A stretch of DNA of 64,000 nucleotides, from positions 7,027,739 through 7,091,738 of the forward strand of contig OX336340.1 of the NCBI GenBank assembly GCA_946902875.1. Direction: 5' to 3'. Below, piece by piece: positions 12,601 to 19,689 of this stretch. This DNA comes from Nematopogon swammerdamellus. Its lineage: Eukaryota > Arthropoda > Insecta > Lepidoptera > Adelidae. A program made the position numbers and the translations under genes. Within the stretch, counting starts at the first letter, position 1; the number at the start of each line of letters is the position of its first letter. The notes under the pieces are model-generated. The model worked only from the letters and a program-made list of their open reading frames with translations, did not search any database and was not told the DNA's origin.

Positions 12601-14927
12601 GGCTCCAGACATTTTGGAGTCCAGTATGACACCCAGGAATTTAACCTGGTTCTGAACGGGAATGCGGGAAGAGTGGCACACTATATCAATACGGGGTCTG
12701 AGCCGCTTTCTTGAAAACACCACTATATTGCTCTTAGCTGCGGATAGGTCCAAGCCATGAGCAGTTAGCCACGAGGTCAAAGATCGAATGGAATAGCCAA
12801 CGGACCCAGAGGCCCTCACGATTGATTTGTGGGAAGAATAAATAAGAAGATCATCCGCATATTGTAGTATACGGGAGTGAGAGATGATGGACTGTTCCAG
12901 GTCATGGGTATAAATGTTGTACAGGAGGGGACTAAGGACGGAACCTTGGGGAAGGCCTTTCCAGATGACTCTGGGGTCAGTGGCTTTCCCGTCGAATCTG
13001 TGAGTCTCGTACTACACTGAAGTTTTGACATGTGTCCATTTTAACTGCTTTTGGTTTTCAGAGCCATCCGGAGATAACCGCGTGTTTATTGGTAATTTAT
13101 TTATAAGGTATTTCATTAGTAGGTAACTTTACGCTAAGGGGTGTATGTGTGTGTATCAAATAGTGATCACGTTCCCCATACCAATTATAAATTAATGAAG
13201 ACCGGCTGCACACACGAAAAAGTGTCACGTTTCATGTGAGCCTGTGTGTGCAAGCGAGAGCGCGTAACAAGCGATAGAGAGGCACAAGAAGTAAAACTGT
13301 CAAGATCAGACAACAGAAGTTTATTGATGGCCAGTCACAAGAGGATTAATCTTTCTACTGGAAATAGAATTATAAATTTACTCTTTGGTACTACGATTAT
13401 TCCACGTCATCACGTAAAACTATCGTCCGTAAACCGACTTTACAGACAACCAATTTTTTTTCGGATATCAAATACCTACCCATCCTACTAAAATAATAGT
13501 TTATTGAACAATTATTTCATAGCTGTGTAGGTTTTTTATATCGTAAAAAAATGGGTATGGGAACGTGATCAGTATCAGAATACACATACACCCCTTAGCA
13601 TGCCTTAGCGTAAAGTTACCTACTAATGAAAGACCTTATATAATGCAATTATTAACAAAAAATATAATAAGTAATGTAAGAATTAAAATATGTATGTGAA
13701 CTTATTTTAACTCAATTCTTGTGCTACATCATTTACATACATTACATAATTAAAAAACTCTCACCTGGCCCTGACGGTAGTGACGAGTACTCCGGGCGGC
13801 TGCTCCTCCGCCACAGAGGCGACGTACAGCGCCTGCTCGAAGAACGGAGACTGGTTGCGGAGCTCGCGCTTCACCCGCCGCGCGATGTCCGTGTCGTTGA
13901 ACTCCTGGTGGTGGTACACTATCTTCAGCCGGTGGTCTGAGTCCACGATGTCGGCGCGCTCGCAATTGAACGTGAAGAACACGGTCACCTTCCACAGCGG
14001 CTCCTGGATACACACGTCGCGGCTCGCCACCAGGTCGCCCTGGCTGCTCTCAATAGCGAATCGCTCGTCGCTCACGTCCAGGAACTGCACCTTGCAGCTT
14101 TTCTGCACGGAGCGCGGCAGGAACGCCGTCAACGAGTTCACGAACTGAGACTTCTTCAGGCAGATGCCCTGCCACCGGTCCGTCGTCGGGATAGCGAAGC
14201 TCGCGTACGTCTCCGAGATCCAACGCTTCGCCTCCGAAAGCTTAACGTCTATCGCCATGTCGAACGGTAGTGATGTGTGAGATCGTTTCTTCCTATGTAA
14301 ATAATTGTCTAAATCGTACACAGCACCGGTAGGGTTCGCCCACAACGCGCGGGGCCCCGGCCAGAGCTCGTAATGACTAGTTGGTGACTCGCCGTCCTCC
14401 AGCAGCCTCCAGTCTACGCCATCGTCGCGAGTCGCCGACTCGCGCTTATCCCTGAAGTAGGGCTCTTCGTCGAGCGGCTCGAGGGCGGCGTCGTCCTGGT
14501 CGTAGACTCGGTCGAAGTCGATGTCGAAGCCGTCGAGGGTGCGCCGGCTGCAGTCCTCGCCGGTGATGAGGATGCGGACGGGCAGGCTGTAGTAGTCGAT
14601 GTCGCGGATCCGCTCCGAGGTGGAGTCGACGTAGAAGGTGAAGAGGTTCGGGTAGAGGATGCCGTTGCAGCGCACCCGCTTGCGGAGCGAGACCTGGCCG
14701 CTGGCGCGGTCGACGCGCAGTATGTGGTGCACGAAGTTGGCGGTGCGGTGCACGTTGATGGTGTAAGTGCGCTCGGAGCCCAGCTTGTAGACGGAGGCGT
14801 TGAAGACGACGTGTCCGGGGCGCGCGGTGTCGGAGACGAGCACGAGGTAGGCGGCGGCGGAGCGCAGCAGCAGGAAGGCGGCCAGGAGGAGCGGCCAGGG
14901 CCACGGGGGCGCGGCGGCGCGCGGCAT
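400..14927 (-). CDS. stan: starry night / flamingo (CELSR-type atypical cadherin), 5' part, 13 coding exons, incomplete at the left edge
   Basis: Flamingo is a seven-pass cadherin of the plasma membrane that bridges neighbouring cells homophilically in the core planar-polarity complex with Frizzled and Van Gogh; it also acts in axon and dendrite patterning. The exons at 13765-14927, 9607-9808, 8785-8925, 8005-8252, 7536-7661, 6708-6874, 5780-5922, 4757-4933, 3869-4056, 3372-3609, 2002-2206, 1066-1218 and 400-620 sum to 3,372 nt, exactly 1,124 codons, and every junction is in phase with GT donors and AG acceptors. Seen in the product: a signal peptide (residues 1-26), basic sites RKKR (212-215) and RVKR (351-354), and from about residue 359 seven cadherin repeats marked by DxND-type linkers, LDRE-like and ATDAD-like motifs. 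Segments such as AIRYAIIGGN and FENAPY match my knowledge of fly Stan closely. Fly Stan is about 3,500 residues, so roughly two thirds is missing. Family identity is near certain; exon edges were read by eye. Confidence 0.96.
621..1065. other. stan intron between exons 12 and 13, no recognisable feature
   Basis: AT-rich intronic sequence. I see no repeat shared with the rest of the window and no coding potential. Confidence 0.6.
1066..1218 (-). CDS. stan: stan coding exon 12: end of cadherin repeat 6 and linker (residues 1000-1050 plus 1 nt)
   Basis: Acceptor ATTGCAG|GTTACC; donor TTAGTTG|GTCAGT; 153 bp. It encodes YLLTVTARDGGTPSLSD, the linker VVDVNDNKPVFKQQLYSANI and VEDALVG. Confidence 0.95.
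1282..1461 (-). repeat. Family X repeat, 5'-truncated (copy 2)
   Basis: Poly(T) at 1282-1292 followed by AACTGACACGGTTGGCTAC and the family body, ending at CCGTTTCGACCGACG. Antisense, with the 5' half missing. The rest of this intron (1462-2001) is AT-rich with no other recognised feature. Confidence 0.75.
2002..2206 (-). CDS. stan: stan coding exon 11: cadherin repeat 6 (residues 932-999 plus 1 nt)
   Basis: Acceptor TGTGGCAG|GTGTTCG; donor ATGAGCG|GTCAGT; 205 bp. It encodes VFEDAPIGTTVLVVSATDSD, VGINAQITYALSSE and GAILTNKLLDRETMS. Confidence 0.95.
2563..2599. repeat. Perfect 14-bp hairpin in a stan intron
   Basis: AAAAAGGCCGACTA at 2563-2576 pairs perfectly with 2586-2599 around a 9-base loop. 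It resembles a bacterial terminator by chance; in this intron it is more likely a small transposon relic. The surrounding 2207-3060 is otherwise featureless AT-rich intron. Confidence 0.6.
3068..3343. mobile_element. Small inverted-repeat (MITE-like) element with a second element nested inside
   Basis: Outer termini ACACGGTGTTGCA (3068-3080) and its complement (3331-3343). Inner 33-bp perfect termini starting AAGGGGGTGATTC at 3101-3133 and complement at 3269-3301. No coding capacity. It lies in the intron between exons 10 and 11. Confidence 0.75.
3372..3609 (-). CDS. stan: stan coding exon 10: cadherin repeat 5 (residues 852-931)
   Basis: Acceptor CTTTCAG|ACTGCAC; donor GCTTCG|GTAAGT; 238 bp. 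It encodes LHYEITGGNTRGRFSITSQN, LITVAQPLDFKQERRY and the atypical linker ITDANNYAPVFENAPYTAS, where Asn-Asn replaces the usual Asn-Asp. This agrees with the fly sequence as I remember it. Confidence 0.95.
3869..4056 (-). CDS. stan: stan coding exon 9: linker into cadherin repeat 5 (residues 790-851 plus 2 nt)
   Basis: Acceptor TTGACAG|GTGATGGC; donor AATCG|GTATGC; 188 bp. It encodes MATDGGKPARSA, the linker IQDVNDNDPVFAPAQYDANL and EDEPPGTPVVTVTATDADED. Confidence 0.95.
4057..4756. other. stan intron between exons 8 and 9, no recognisable feature
   Basis: 700 bases of AT-rich intron. I see no repeat shared with the rest of the window. Confidence 0.5.
4757..4933 (-). CDS. stan: stan coding exon 8: cadherin repeat 4 (residues 731-789)
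   Basis: Acceptor GGTATAG|GTGCAAG; donor CTGCAG|GTAGGT; 177 bp, phase 0 to 0. It encodes AYDADEGVNAELTYTLS, a run of eight glycines, then DSRSGWVYTLSQLDRE. The glycine run, coded by mixed GGC/GGT/GGA codons, is absent from the fly protein as I recall it. Confidence 0.94.
5017..5068. repeat. Interspersed repeat fragment, family Z
   Basis: Contains GGCCAAGTGCGAGTCGGACT and the following CGAGGTTTCCGTACC string, seen again at 21405-21460, 32341-32390 and 38947-38996. This sequence is very common in lepidopteran genomes; I do not assign a class. The rest of this intron (4934-5779) has nothing else I recognise. Confidence 0.7.
5780..5922 (-). CDS. stan: stan coding exon 7: linker into cadherin repeat 4 (residues 683-730)
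   Basis: Acceptor TTGCGCAG|ACGGCGG; donor GTCAGG|GTGAGT; 143 bp. It encodes DGGSPSRSNTTQLLINV, the linker RDVNDNAPRFYTS and the start of repeat 4 (FQESVSENVPSGYSIVR). Phase 1 in, 0 out. Confidence 0.95.
6000..6112 (-). repeat. Degenerate repeat fragment, family U
   Basis: Related to 19030-19200, 49240-49345 and 56540-56640 through GATGCCCATGGACAT-like and GATTGCGAATGC strings. On the minus strand the better copies read ...RMSMGIARHLMGG.... At 19.0-19.4 kb this sits at the end of a reverse transcriptase remnant, so it is probably the 3' end of that non-LTR family. Confidence 0.5.
6178..6208. repeat. Perfect 15-bp palindromic hairpin
   Basis: GGCAGGTGGTCTAGA, one base, then its exact complement. 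A degenerate TCTAGACTCTAG/CTAGAGTCTAG-like repeat precedes it at 6149-6177. It is an intronic DNA palindrome of unknown role. Confidence 0.65.
6408..6686 (+). repeat. Family X repeat (copy 3) next to the exon 6 splice donor
   Basis: From TCCCCGTGTATGTCG to TCAGTTTCCATG plus nine A residues (6678-6686). It is sense on the plus strand, opposite to stan. Its tail lies 21 bp from the donor of stan exon 6 (6707/6708), so it became part of the immediate 5' end of that intron. Confidence 0.85.
6708..6874 (-). CDS. stan: stan coding exon 6: cadherin repeat 3 (residues 627-682 plus 1 nt)
   Basis: Acceptor GCGCAG|GGCGACGG; donor GCTCAAG|GTACGC; 167 bp. It encodes ATDADVGANAAIRYAIIGGN and SGDVSLVKPLDYE, the stretch most alike to fly Stan. 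A short interspersed repeat is inserted in the following intron only 21 bp from the donor. Confidence 0.96.
6938..7326. mobile_element. MITE-like element with 19-bp terminal inverted repeats
   Basis: Termini AGGGGGTGATCCATTGGCG (6938-6956) and its complement with one mismatch (7308-7326). Internally it repeats GTTAGCTCGTAGG- and CAATGGATCACC-like motifs in both orientations. No transposase. It lies in the intron between exons 5 and 6. Confidence 0.75.
7536..7661 (-). CDS. stan: stan coding exon 5: linker into cadherin repeat 3 (residues 585-626)
   Basis: Acceptor GTTGCAG|CGCGATGG; donor ATCAA|GTATGT; 126 bp, phase 2 in and out. It encodes VNVLDDNDNYPQFSEKTYTV and DEDINLSDNPVIARIK. The DDNDN linker supports repeat 2 to 3 calcium binding. 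This frame has no start codon, so it is easily missed without splicing. Confidence 0.93.
8005..8252 (-). CDS. stan: stan coding exon 4: cadherin repeat 2 (residues 503-584 plus 2 nt)
   Basis: Acceptor TTTTCAG|TTGGAATAC; donor AGCAT|GTAAGTG. It contains FRVDGRSGALL, LDREKVSRYTVVVRATDQA and an unusually long Ser/Asp-rich insert (about residues 511-536) between the first and middle strands of the repeat. The insert is low-complexity and probably a surface loop. Confidence 0.94.
8253..8784. other. stan intron between exons 3 and 4, no recognisable feature
   Basis: AT-rich sequence with no inverted repeats or shared repeats noticed. The intron at 7662-8004 is likewise plain. Confidence 0.5.
8785..8925 (-). 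CDS. stan: stan coding exon 3: linker into cadherin repeat 2 (residues 456-502)
   Basis: Acceptor TTCTAG|ATCAAC; donor GCTGAA|GTATGC; 141 bp, phase 0 on both sides. It carries the calcium-binding linker VLDCNDHAPVF, then YEASIREGASPGS and SDQDIGKNAE, which match Stan. The spliced product joins directly to TTTLQ of exon 2. Confidence 0.94.
9029..9109 (-). pseudogene. Truncated copy D of stan exon 2
   Basis: About 80 bp of the exon-2 sequence (LLDSRSAGMFTVDARSG portion) that breaks off after the GTGAGCACGCAG sequence and joins unrelated intronic DNA. It has a small deletion that shifts the frame and no donor. It marks the downstream limit of the array. Confidence 0.8.
9158..9335 (-). pseudogene. 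Partial tandem copy C of stan exon 2
   Basis: A second 178-bp copy with the same boundaries as copy B, offset by 223 bp, again keeping the donor (CTCCAG|GTACACCC) and an open frame (LDRERLD retained, ARLD changed to ASLD). The 45-bp spacer to copy B is near-identical to the other spacers, so the unit duplicated as a block of about 225 bp. Confidence 0.85.
9381..9558 (-). pseudogene. Partial tandem copy B of stan exon 2
   Basis: These 178 bp match the 3' portion of exon 2 (9607-9784), including an intact donor (CTCCAG|GTACTACC), with few substitutions and no stop codon (for example LDRKRLD in place of LDRERLD). The first ~24 bases of the exon and its acceptor are replaced by 48 bp at 9559-9606 derived from the start of intron 2. 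It is either a non-functional exon fragment or, less likely, an alternative exon using an internal AG. Confidence 0.85.
9607..9808 (-). CDS. stan: stan coding exon 2: cadherin repeat 1 (residues 388-455)
   Basis: Acceptor GACGCAG|GGACC; donor CTCCAG|GTACACC. The exon encodes the run DPESSPVSYSMSSLLDSRSA and then the LDRERLD and RTGTTTLQ segments of repeat 1, and is in phase with exon 1 (AG|G = Arg). It is the only copy in the local tandem array with an authentic acceptor. Three partial copies lie immediately downstream. Confidence 0.93.
9809..10827. other. Proximal part of stan intron 1, no clear feature
   Basis: About 1 kb of intron with a moderately GC-rich patch at 10530-10740. No open frame of note, no shared repeat and no hairpin larger than chance was seen. 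Confidence 0.4.
10843..12992 (-). mobile_element. 5'-truncated non-LTR retrotransposon (reverse transcriptase plus RNase H)
   Basis: The insert is bounded by a 15-bp direct repeat, CGAATCTGTGAGTCT, at 10828-10842 and 12993-13007, a target-site duplication. The tail next to the left repeat is A-rich with GAA units, as expected for an antisense LINE 3' end. The 5' end begins abruptly inside the reverse transcriptase domain, consistent with incomplete target-primed reverse transcription. The reading frame is still open to its stop at 11107, so the insertion is fairly young. Confidence 0.93.
11107..12992 (-). CDS. Non-LTR retrotransposon polyprotein fragment: reverse transcriptase C-terminal half, RNase H, Cys-His tail
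   Basis: About 628 codons remain open from the truncation to a stop at 11107. Motifs in order: GLPQGSVLSPLLYNIY (fingers/palm), LQYADDLLIYSS with the catalytic YADD (near 12870), FLGVILDSKM (thumb side), an RNase H domain with the acidic residues in FTDAS, TGECMALLEA and FSDSRSS and the WIPSHTGIRGNERVDALAKEA-like C-terminal motif, then a CECGLDEGTLDHILFGCP Cys-His motif. Reverse transcriptase plus RNase H in one ORF fits the I/R1/LOA-type group of insect LINEs; I cannot choose the clade. The endonuclease and N-terminal half are missing, so this copy cannot move by itself. It sits in stan intron 1 in the same orientation as stan. Confidence 0.92.
13111..13631. mobile_element. Foldback/MITE-like element with 29-bp perfect terminal inverted repeats
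   Basis: TTTCATTAGTAGGTAACTTT and the next nine bases at 13111-13139 match the complement of 13603-13631 exactly. Secondary inverted segments follow (a GTGTATGTGTG-like stretch and TGATCACGTTCCC / GGGAACGTGATCA). No transposase. It lies in stan intron 1 just beyond the LINE. Confidence 0.8.
13765..14927 (-). CDS. stan: stan coding exon 1: signal peptide and N-terminal region (residues 1-387 plus 2 nt)
   Basis: I chose the ATG at 14927. It begins a typical signal peptide (MPR, then a Leu/Ala-rich core ending LRSAAA near residue 26), and the longer open frame upstream has only a GTG at 15002. After the signal come the conserved pre-cadherin region (VVFNASVYKLG, LFTFYVDSTSERIRDIDYYS), an acidic linker, RKKR at 212-215, RVKR at 351-354 and the start of the first cadherin repeat (NQSPFFEQALYVAS, from 358). 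The donor reads AG|GTGAG at 13764. GC content is much higher than in the flanking introns. Confidence 0.96.
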
Positions 14928-15024
14928 GCTGCGTGCTGCCGCCGCGTTACCGCCGCCACCCGCCCGCCTCGCGCCGCTCACACGCTCGGCCCTTACCCGC
15001 ACACCTCTCCCAACGCTGCATCTT
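14928..15024 (-). other. Putative stan 5' UTR segment with an upstream splice acceptor
   Basis: A polypyrimidine-like TTTGGTTGTTGCAG acceptor ends at 15025, so exon 1 probably starts at 15024 and at least one 5' non-coding exon lies further upstream. The segment is GC-rich like the exon. A GGGTAAGG string near 15000 could act as a weak donor. Confidence 0.5.
14947..15021 (-). promoter_or_regulatory. Candidate upstream ORF (24 codons) before the stan start
   Basis: An ATG three bases after the inferred splice junction, with A at -3, opens a 24-codon Arg/Gly-rich frame that stops with TAA 19 nt before the stan ATG. It would be translated only if the leader really includes this stretch. It could limit stan translation. 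Confidence 0.4.
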
Positions 15025-15589
15025 CTGCAACAACCAAATCAAATACGTTTAAAATAAATTCACAGCGTACTTCCTAGTTTGTGGATAGAGTTATGTACTG
15101 AGGAAAACTAAAGCATTTAGTTCCTTCTTTACACCGAGGTCGGTGCTTCTTTAGTACAAAATCAGAATGATTTATGATTGAGGAGTTACAGGCAATTAAG
15201 TGTAAAATTATTTTGTGAAAGGATGGAAATAAATAATATTTTAAGCACCAAAAATATACGTGAAGAGACGTCTGCACTTCACGTCCTCAAATAAACGACT
15301 GATACACTGACTGATGATGGATGACTGACGAAGACCTGTAGTGTAAATCAATGACACTTGATGATGATGATGAGATATTGGAACATGGAAGTTCTTCTCT
15401 TTTATACATACTGTATATTATAGGTATGTATTAAAACTTGACACACTATAATGAGGTACACAGCCATTACAATAATTCTGTATCTAAGATTAATCTAATA
15501 CCAGGGAGCTATGAGGAAGGGCCGTCATAACAAAATATTGCTCCCAAAAGTGATCGTGCCGTGTTTCTTTTTTCCCCTTTGCACGCAAG

Positions 15590-15700
15590 TGGCAGTTCCG
15601 CCCCCGCCGCCTCCCCGCCACGCCGCCCGTCGCTCTGTCAATATTGGCAACAGTGATTCGTAGCGTGAGCCGTGCGTGCGTAGCGGGACAAAATAGGGAG
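15590..15700. promoter_or_regulatory. GC-rich block about 0.7 kb upstream of the stan start
   Basis: A short GC- and CpG-rich stretch (CCGCCCCCGCCGCCTCC and CGTGAGCCGTGCGTGCG) in AT-rich surroundings. It is a possible promoter or first-exon region for stan, but no TATA or clear initiator and no matching donor was found. The rest of 15.03-15.95 kb shows nothing recognisable. Confidence 0.25.
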
Positions 15701-15974
15701 GCTGCGAAATTAAACGGGCTTTTTCAAGATTCTCTCAGATTATTTTTGATTAGATGAATCTTGTTTGTTTGGAGATAATAGGATAGTAGGTGTGTATGTT
15801 GTATGTAGATATATGTATTGTAATATTATTATATATTGTATTATATATTATTATTATATAATAATATATTGTAATATTACTATATTTTATTTTTATGTTA
15901 GTACTAAGCAAGTATTCACTTTATATTTCTTCATTAGATAGATGCAAAGCGGGGAATAAAGAGAAAACATACGT

Positions 15975-16045
15975 TCCGACTAGAATTCAAACCTGGACCT
16001 CTGCGATGAGCCGCCGACGCGTCACCAATTCCGCCACCGGGTCGA
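15975..16045 (-). repeat. tRNA-derived SINE head
   Basis: On the minus strand TGGCGGAATTGG (16025-16036) fits a pol III A box and GGTTTGAATTC (15983-15993) a B box, spaced as in tRNAs. The acceptor and T stems do not pair well, so it is not a functional tRNA gene. Confidence 0.6.
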
Positions 16046-16315
16046 TGACGTATTCTCTCCAAATTCGAACAGTTGCATCTTCTATAATATGACGCAAGCT
16101 TTTGCGTTCTGTTCTGACGTATTTATTATTCTTTATTTTCGTCTTTGATTTGCTTTATCTAATGAATAAATATATATTACTACTAGTATATACTGCAAAT
16201 GGGATCTACTGCGACAACAGTACTCCGCGCTCAGTGACTGCGACATATATTTAATTTGTTTTATTATTGGGCATATTATTTATTATAGGGCATATGTATT
16301 ACATTTCTATTACAC

Positions 16316-16360
16316 CAAAGAGTTTGTATTACGCCGCTGCGACGTAATACAAACTCTTTG
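16316..16360. repeat. Perfect 18-bp hairpin
   Basis: CAAAGAGTTTGTATTACG (16316-16333) and its exact complement (16343-16360) around a 9-base loop, with a further GTAATACAA echo outside. Origin unknown. The flanking 16.05-17.6 kb otherwise shows only AT-rich sequence and a short run of CAACT/AGTTG repeats at 16990-17100. Confidence 0.65.
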
Positions 16361-17615
16361 TATTACACTTGTGTTCTATTGTATGTATTAACATGTTTCT
16401 GTGTGAGATATGAGGAAAGCCGTCTTTTTATAATGCAATTTCTTCGATTCGGCCCTGTAAGCAACATTACTACTGTGGCATATACAATACATGTATGTAC
16501 TTCATTAGGTCAAGGGCTCGAGCAGACAACCGATTGTTATCCAACTAGACTGTTTAGTCGTAATAAAAAAACTTCCAAAATACTATTTAAATTACAAATT
16601 TAAAAAACAACAAACGTCAAAAATAATTTCCGCTCAGTAAATACCCGTGCAGCTCTGAGTTTTTTTATTTTATTTACTTAGCGGACCCCCTACTCCTTTA
16701 AGTAACTAAACGGAAATTAGTTTTTGACATTTTAATTTAATTTTATTTCAAGCGTGTTTTTAATTTAAAAAAACGCATGCAAATCGGTCCACTTTTTAAG
16801 ATAATAAATTTTTTGATGACTTAATTACTTCATGGATGACTTTATTACAAACATAGCTAAGAACCATCCCGATAAGATTCCACACACAGACACACCCTTA
16901 CACACACACATACACTAGCTGTCAGTGATGCACACACAAGTAAACTTATAAACGTTTGCGTCGGCGATTAAAAATGACGAGGGTGGCTACACGACGCCAA
17001 CTCAACTGTTTAGTTGGTACCGACTCTCCACGACTCAACTAAAGAGTTGGTAAGGTACAACTAAACAAGTTTTACAACGCCGACAGCGGTCAACTTTTTA
17101 GTCAACCGCCAACCTATAGACGTTACAAGGCAGGGTATAATAGCATGAGTGGCAGGGCAAGTGGCTGTGTGTGTTCCAGTATTAACAAAGTTCCGCATCA
17201 TATTACTTGAAAACAGATACCTAAGTATTTCAAATTTCTAAGTAAACTCGTAAGTAGTGGCTTGTTAAGTCAAGCGTGTACGTGTGTAAGTAGTGAATAA
17301 GTAGAGCGCTGAACAGAGAGACTTCGTGCGGCCAGTCACGATTTATTCCTTTGTTGTGTTGGGCCCTGACCACTAAGCTGCTGCATGTAGCGGTTGAGTC
17401 TACTGTTCACTAGACGATGATGTCCCAAGTCTTACCACAACCCTGGCTATATAGCCTAAAACTTTATGGAGATATATATCAAAGTGCATTAGTGAAAACC
17501 GCTTCACATTCGGTCCAGTCGTTCTTAAGCTATAAGCAAAAATACAGACAGATGGATGAGTCGACCTCGCGTTACAATCAAGGTAGTCTGGGCCTATTGA
17601 ATTGGGAGTGAGACA

Positions 17616-18286
17616 AAAATCGTTTAAATAAAAAAAAATAGTTATAAAAAACTAAAACCCGTCTACGAAAAAGCAAATTATGAAAATAGTTTAACTATAA
17701 CTAAAAATAACAAAATAATGTTTTCCATATAATTTATCAGATACAGCATTTCTCTTTTTATAATGATTTTACCTTAGCACTAACTCTATAAATTTTGATA
17801 AATTTATTATTTTTAACGTTCTAAATATAGAGCCGTGGTCGGGCGTTCTTCGTTCAACAAGACAAGTGAGGCCCTCGTCGTGCATTATTAGAGCGCGGAA
17901 CTTAGGACGGCCATCGCCATTGTGTCATACTGGCATCATAGTGTAAGATCAGTCAGAGCCAATCTAAAATTATTATAAGTAGATACATAGGTACATACCG
18001 AACGTCAACGGCTATAATGCACAACGACGGTCTCACTTGTCTTGTTGAACGAAGAACGCCCGACCACAGCTCTATATTTAGAACGTTAAAAATAATAAAT
18101 TTATCAAAATTTATAGAGTTAGTGCTAAGGTAAAATCAATATAAAAAGAGAAATGCTGTATCTGATAAATTATATGGAAAACATTATTTTGTTATTTTTA
18201 GTTATAGTTAAACTATTTTCATAATTTGCTTTTTCGTAGACGGGTTTTAGTTTTTTATAACTATTTTTTTTTATTTAAACGATTTT
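17616..18286. mobile_element. Long-arm foldback element (273-bp arms)
   Basis: 17616-17888 and 18014-18286 are the same length and near-perfect reverse complements around a 125-bp loop. A further partial direct copy of the terminus follows at 18287-18345. There is no coding capacity; it is probably a non-autonomous DNA transposon. A transcript would form a long double-stranded hairpin. Confidence 0.85.
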
Positions 18287-18395
18287 CATAATTAGCTTTT
18301 ACGTAGTCGGGTTTTAGTTTTTTATAACTTTTTTTTTTATTTTAGACTTTTTTAAAAACTGCATACTTTAAATGTTGTATGTAACTCGTATATTG

Positions 18396-18687
18396 ATTTT
18401 TTTTATGGAATCTGACACATCACCTACAGGTTACAACATCCGTGATGTCAGCCCATAACACCGGGTGAACTTGGTGCCACGTCAGTGCTTCCCTTCGGTC
18501 GTACCGGCTACACTAAATACATAGCCGTTTCTACCGACCTTTCATTCAGTGCGGTGTGGTGGTACCAACACGGGCGGGTTAAACCCTACAACCTAGTAAT
18601 ATAAGAAGGAAGTCATATCCCTTAGTCGCCTTTTACGACATACACGGGGAGAGATACAGTGGGGCTATTCTTTTATATAAGTACCGG
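18396..18687 (-). repeat. Family X repeat (copy 4)
   Basis: Poly(T) at 18397-18404, then the family body through CCGTGATGTCAGCCC to AAGTACCGGC. Antisense, with small internal deletions. Confidence 0.8.
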
Positions 18688-19019
18688 CTTGATACTATCC
18701 GTCCGTTTATTTTTCGTGATCTCTATTTGAAACTAAAGTTTTCTGCAAATAGCGCATGAGTGAGTACCTACATATATATACAAATTATGTATAGTTGAAC
18801 GATAGTCTTGAAGTAAAATGAAAAGTCAGTCAGAGCAAGACCGAAGACTGAGCTGTGTAAGTACACGATTTTCTTTCTCTATGTAAGTAAATATATCTGG
18901 CTGGGGTGAAGCGGATTCGGGAAGTAAGTAAACCAATCAGTTCAAGGCCGAAGACCGAGGGAGGTTTCAGGTTGTACATAGTTGAATAATGTACTCACTC
19001 GAAGCAGGTAAGCCACTAA

Positions 19020-19430
19020 GGCGAGGCCAAAGCTACTGATATTATTTTTATAGTAAGCGCGACATGTGGCGCCGAGCCACCCATAAGGTGTCTAGCGATG
19101 CCCATGGACATTCGGTAGCATGCGGAGGCTGCGAATGCCATGCCGGCCTGACAGGTGCCCAGGTTGAAGGACCCGAGACTGTACTTGGGGGAAAATATTT
19201 CTCTCTGTTTGTATTTCAACAGGCTCTGATTTAGCTATGTATTCCTACGGAGTTGCAGTGGTTTTAGATCGCGGGAAATTTGGGAGTCACCTACTATTCG
19301 CACGGCTCGACGCTGGATCGAGTCCAGAGGCGCCAGCTGGTATTTGACTGAGCCATCCCATAGGTGCGAGCAGTACCGAATCTGCGATTTATACGGCCTT
19401 GCCCTCGATGTCACGCCGGTAGTTTAGATC
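19020..19430 (-). mobile_element. Non-LTR retrotransposon 3' remnant
   Basis: The minus strand carries a broken C-terminal reverse transcriptase signature, LDSIQRRAVR (near 19310), preceded by YQLAP and followed by a family-U tail (MSMGIARHLMGG). Several stops and frame breaks are present. It is the dead 3' end of a LINE family seen again at 24.2 kb, 45.1 kb and 49.3 kb. Confidence 0.65.
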
Positions 19431-19689
19431 GTGCAAACATTCGACTCGGAGGACCCCGAGGTGGTCGCAAAATTTAAGTGACGTGCCTTGGCAGGAAGGA
19501 GCTGGTGTGAGTGAACGCCGCTCTCTTCGCACTGAACGCGCAAACTTGTATCTTGGAGGTATTTAACTTGACCAACTTGCTACGGCCCATTCGGAAATAG
19601 AGCCGAGTGTTTGCTCAAGTTCAGACACAAGTCTTCGCCTCTTCTCATCCACATCCCGCCTAGTTGAAGGGTAACTGGTGTAGAACCCG

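Noticed and set aside
14928..15002. Extending stan to the in-frame GTG at 15002
   Set aside because: It is not an ATG, gives no signal peptide at the N terminus and overlaps likely 5' UTR. The ATG at 14927 begins a textbook signal peptide.
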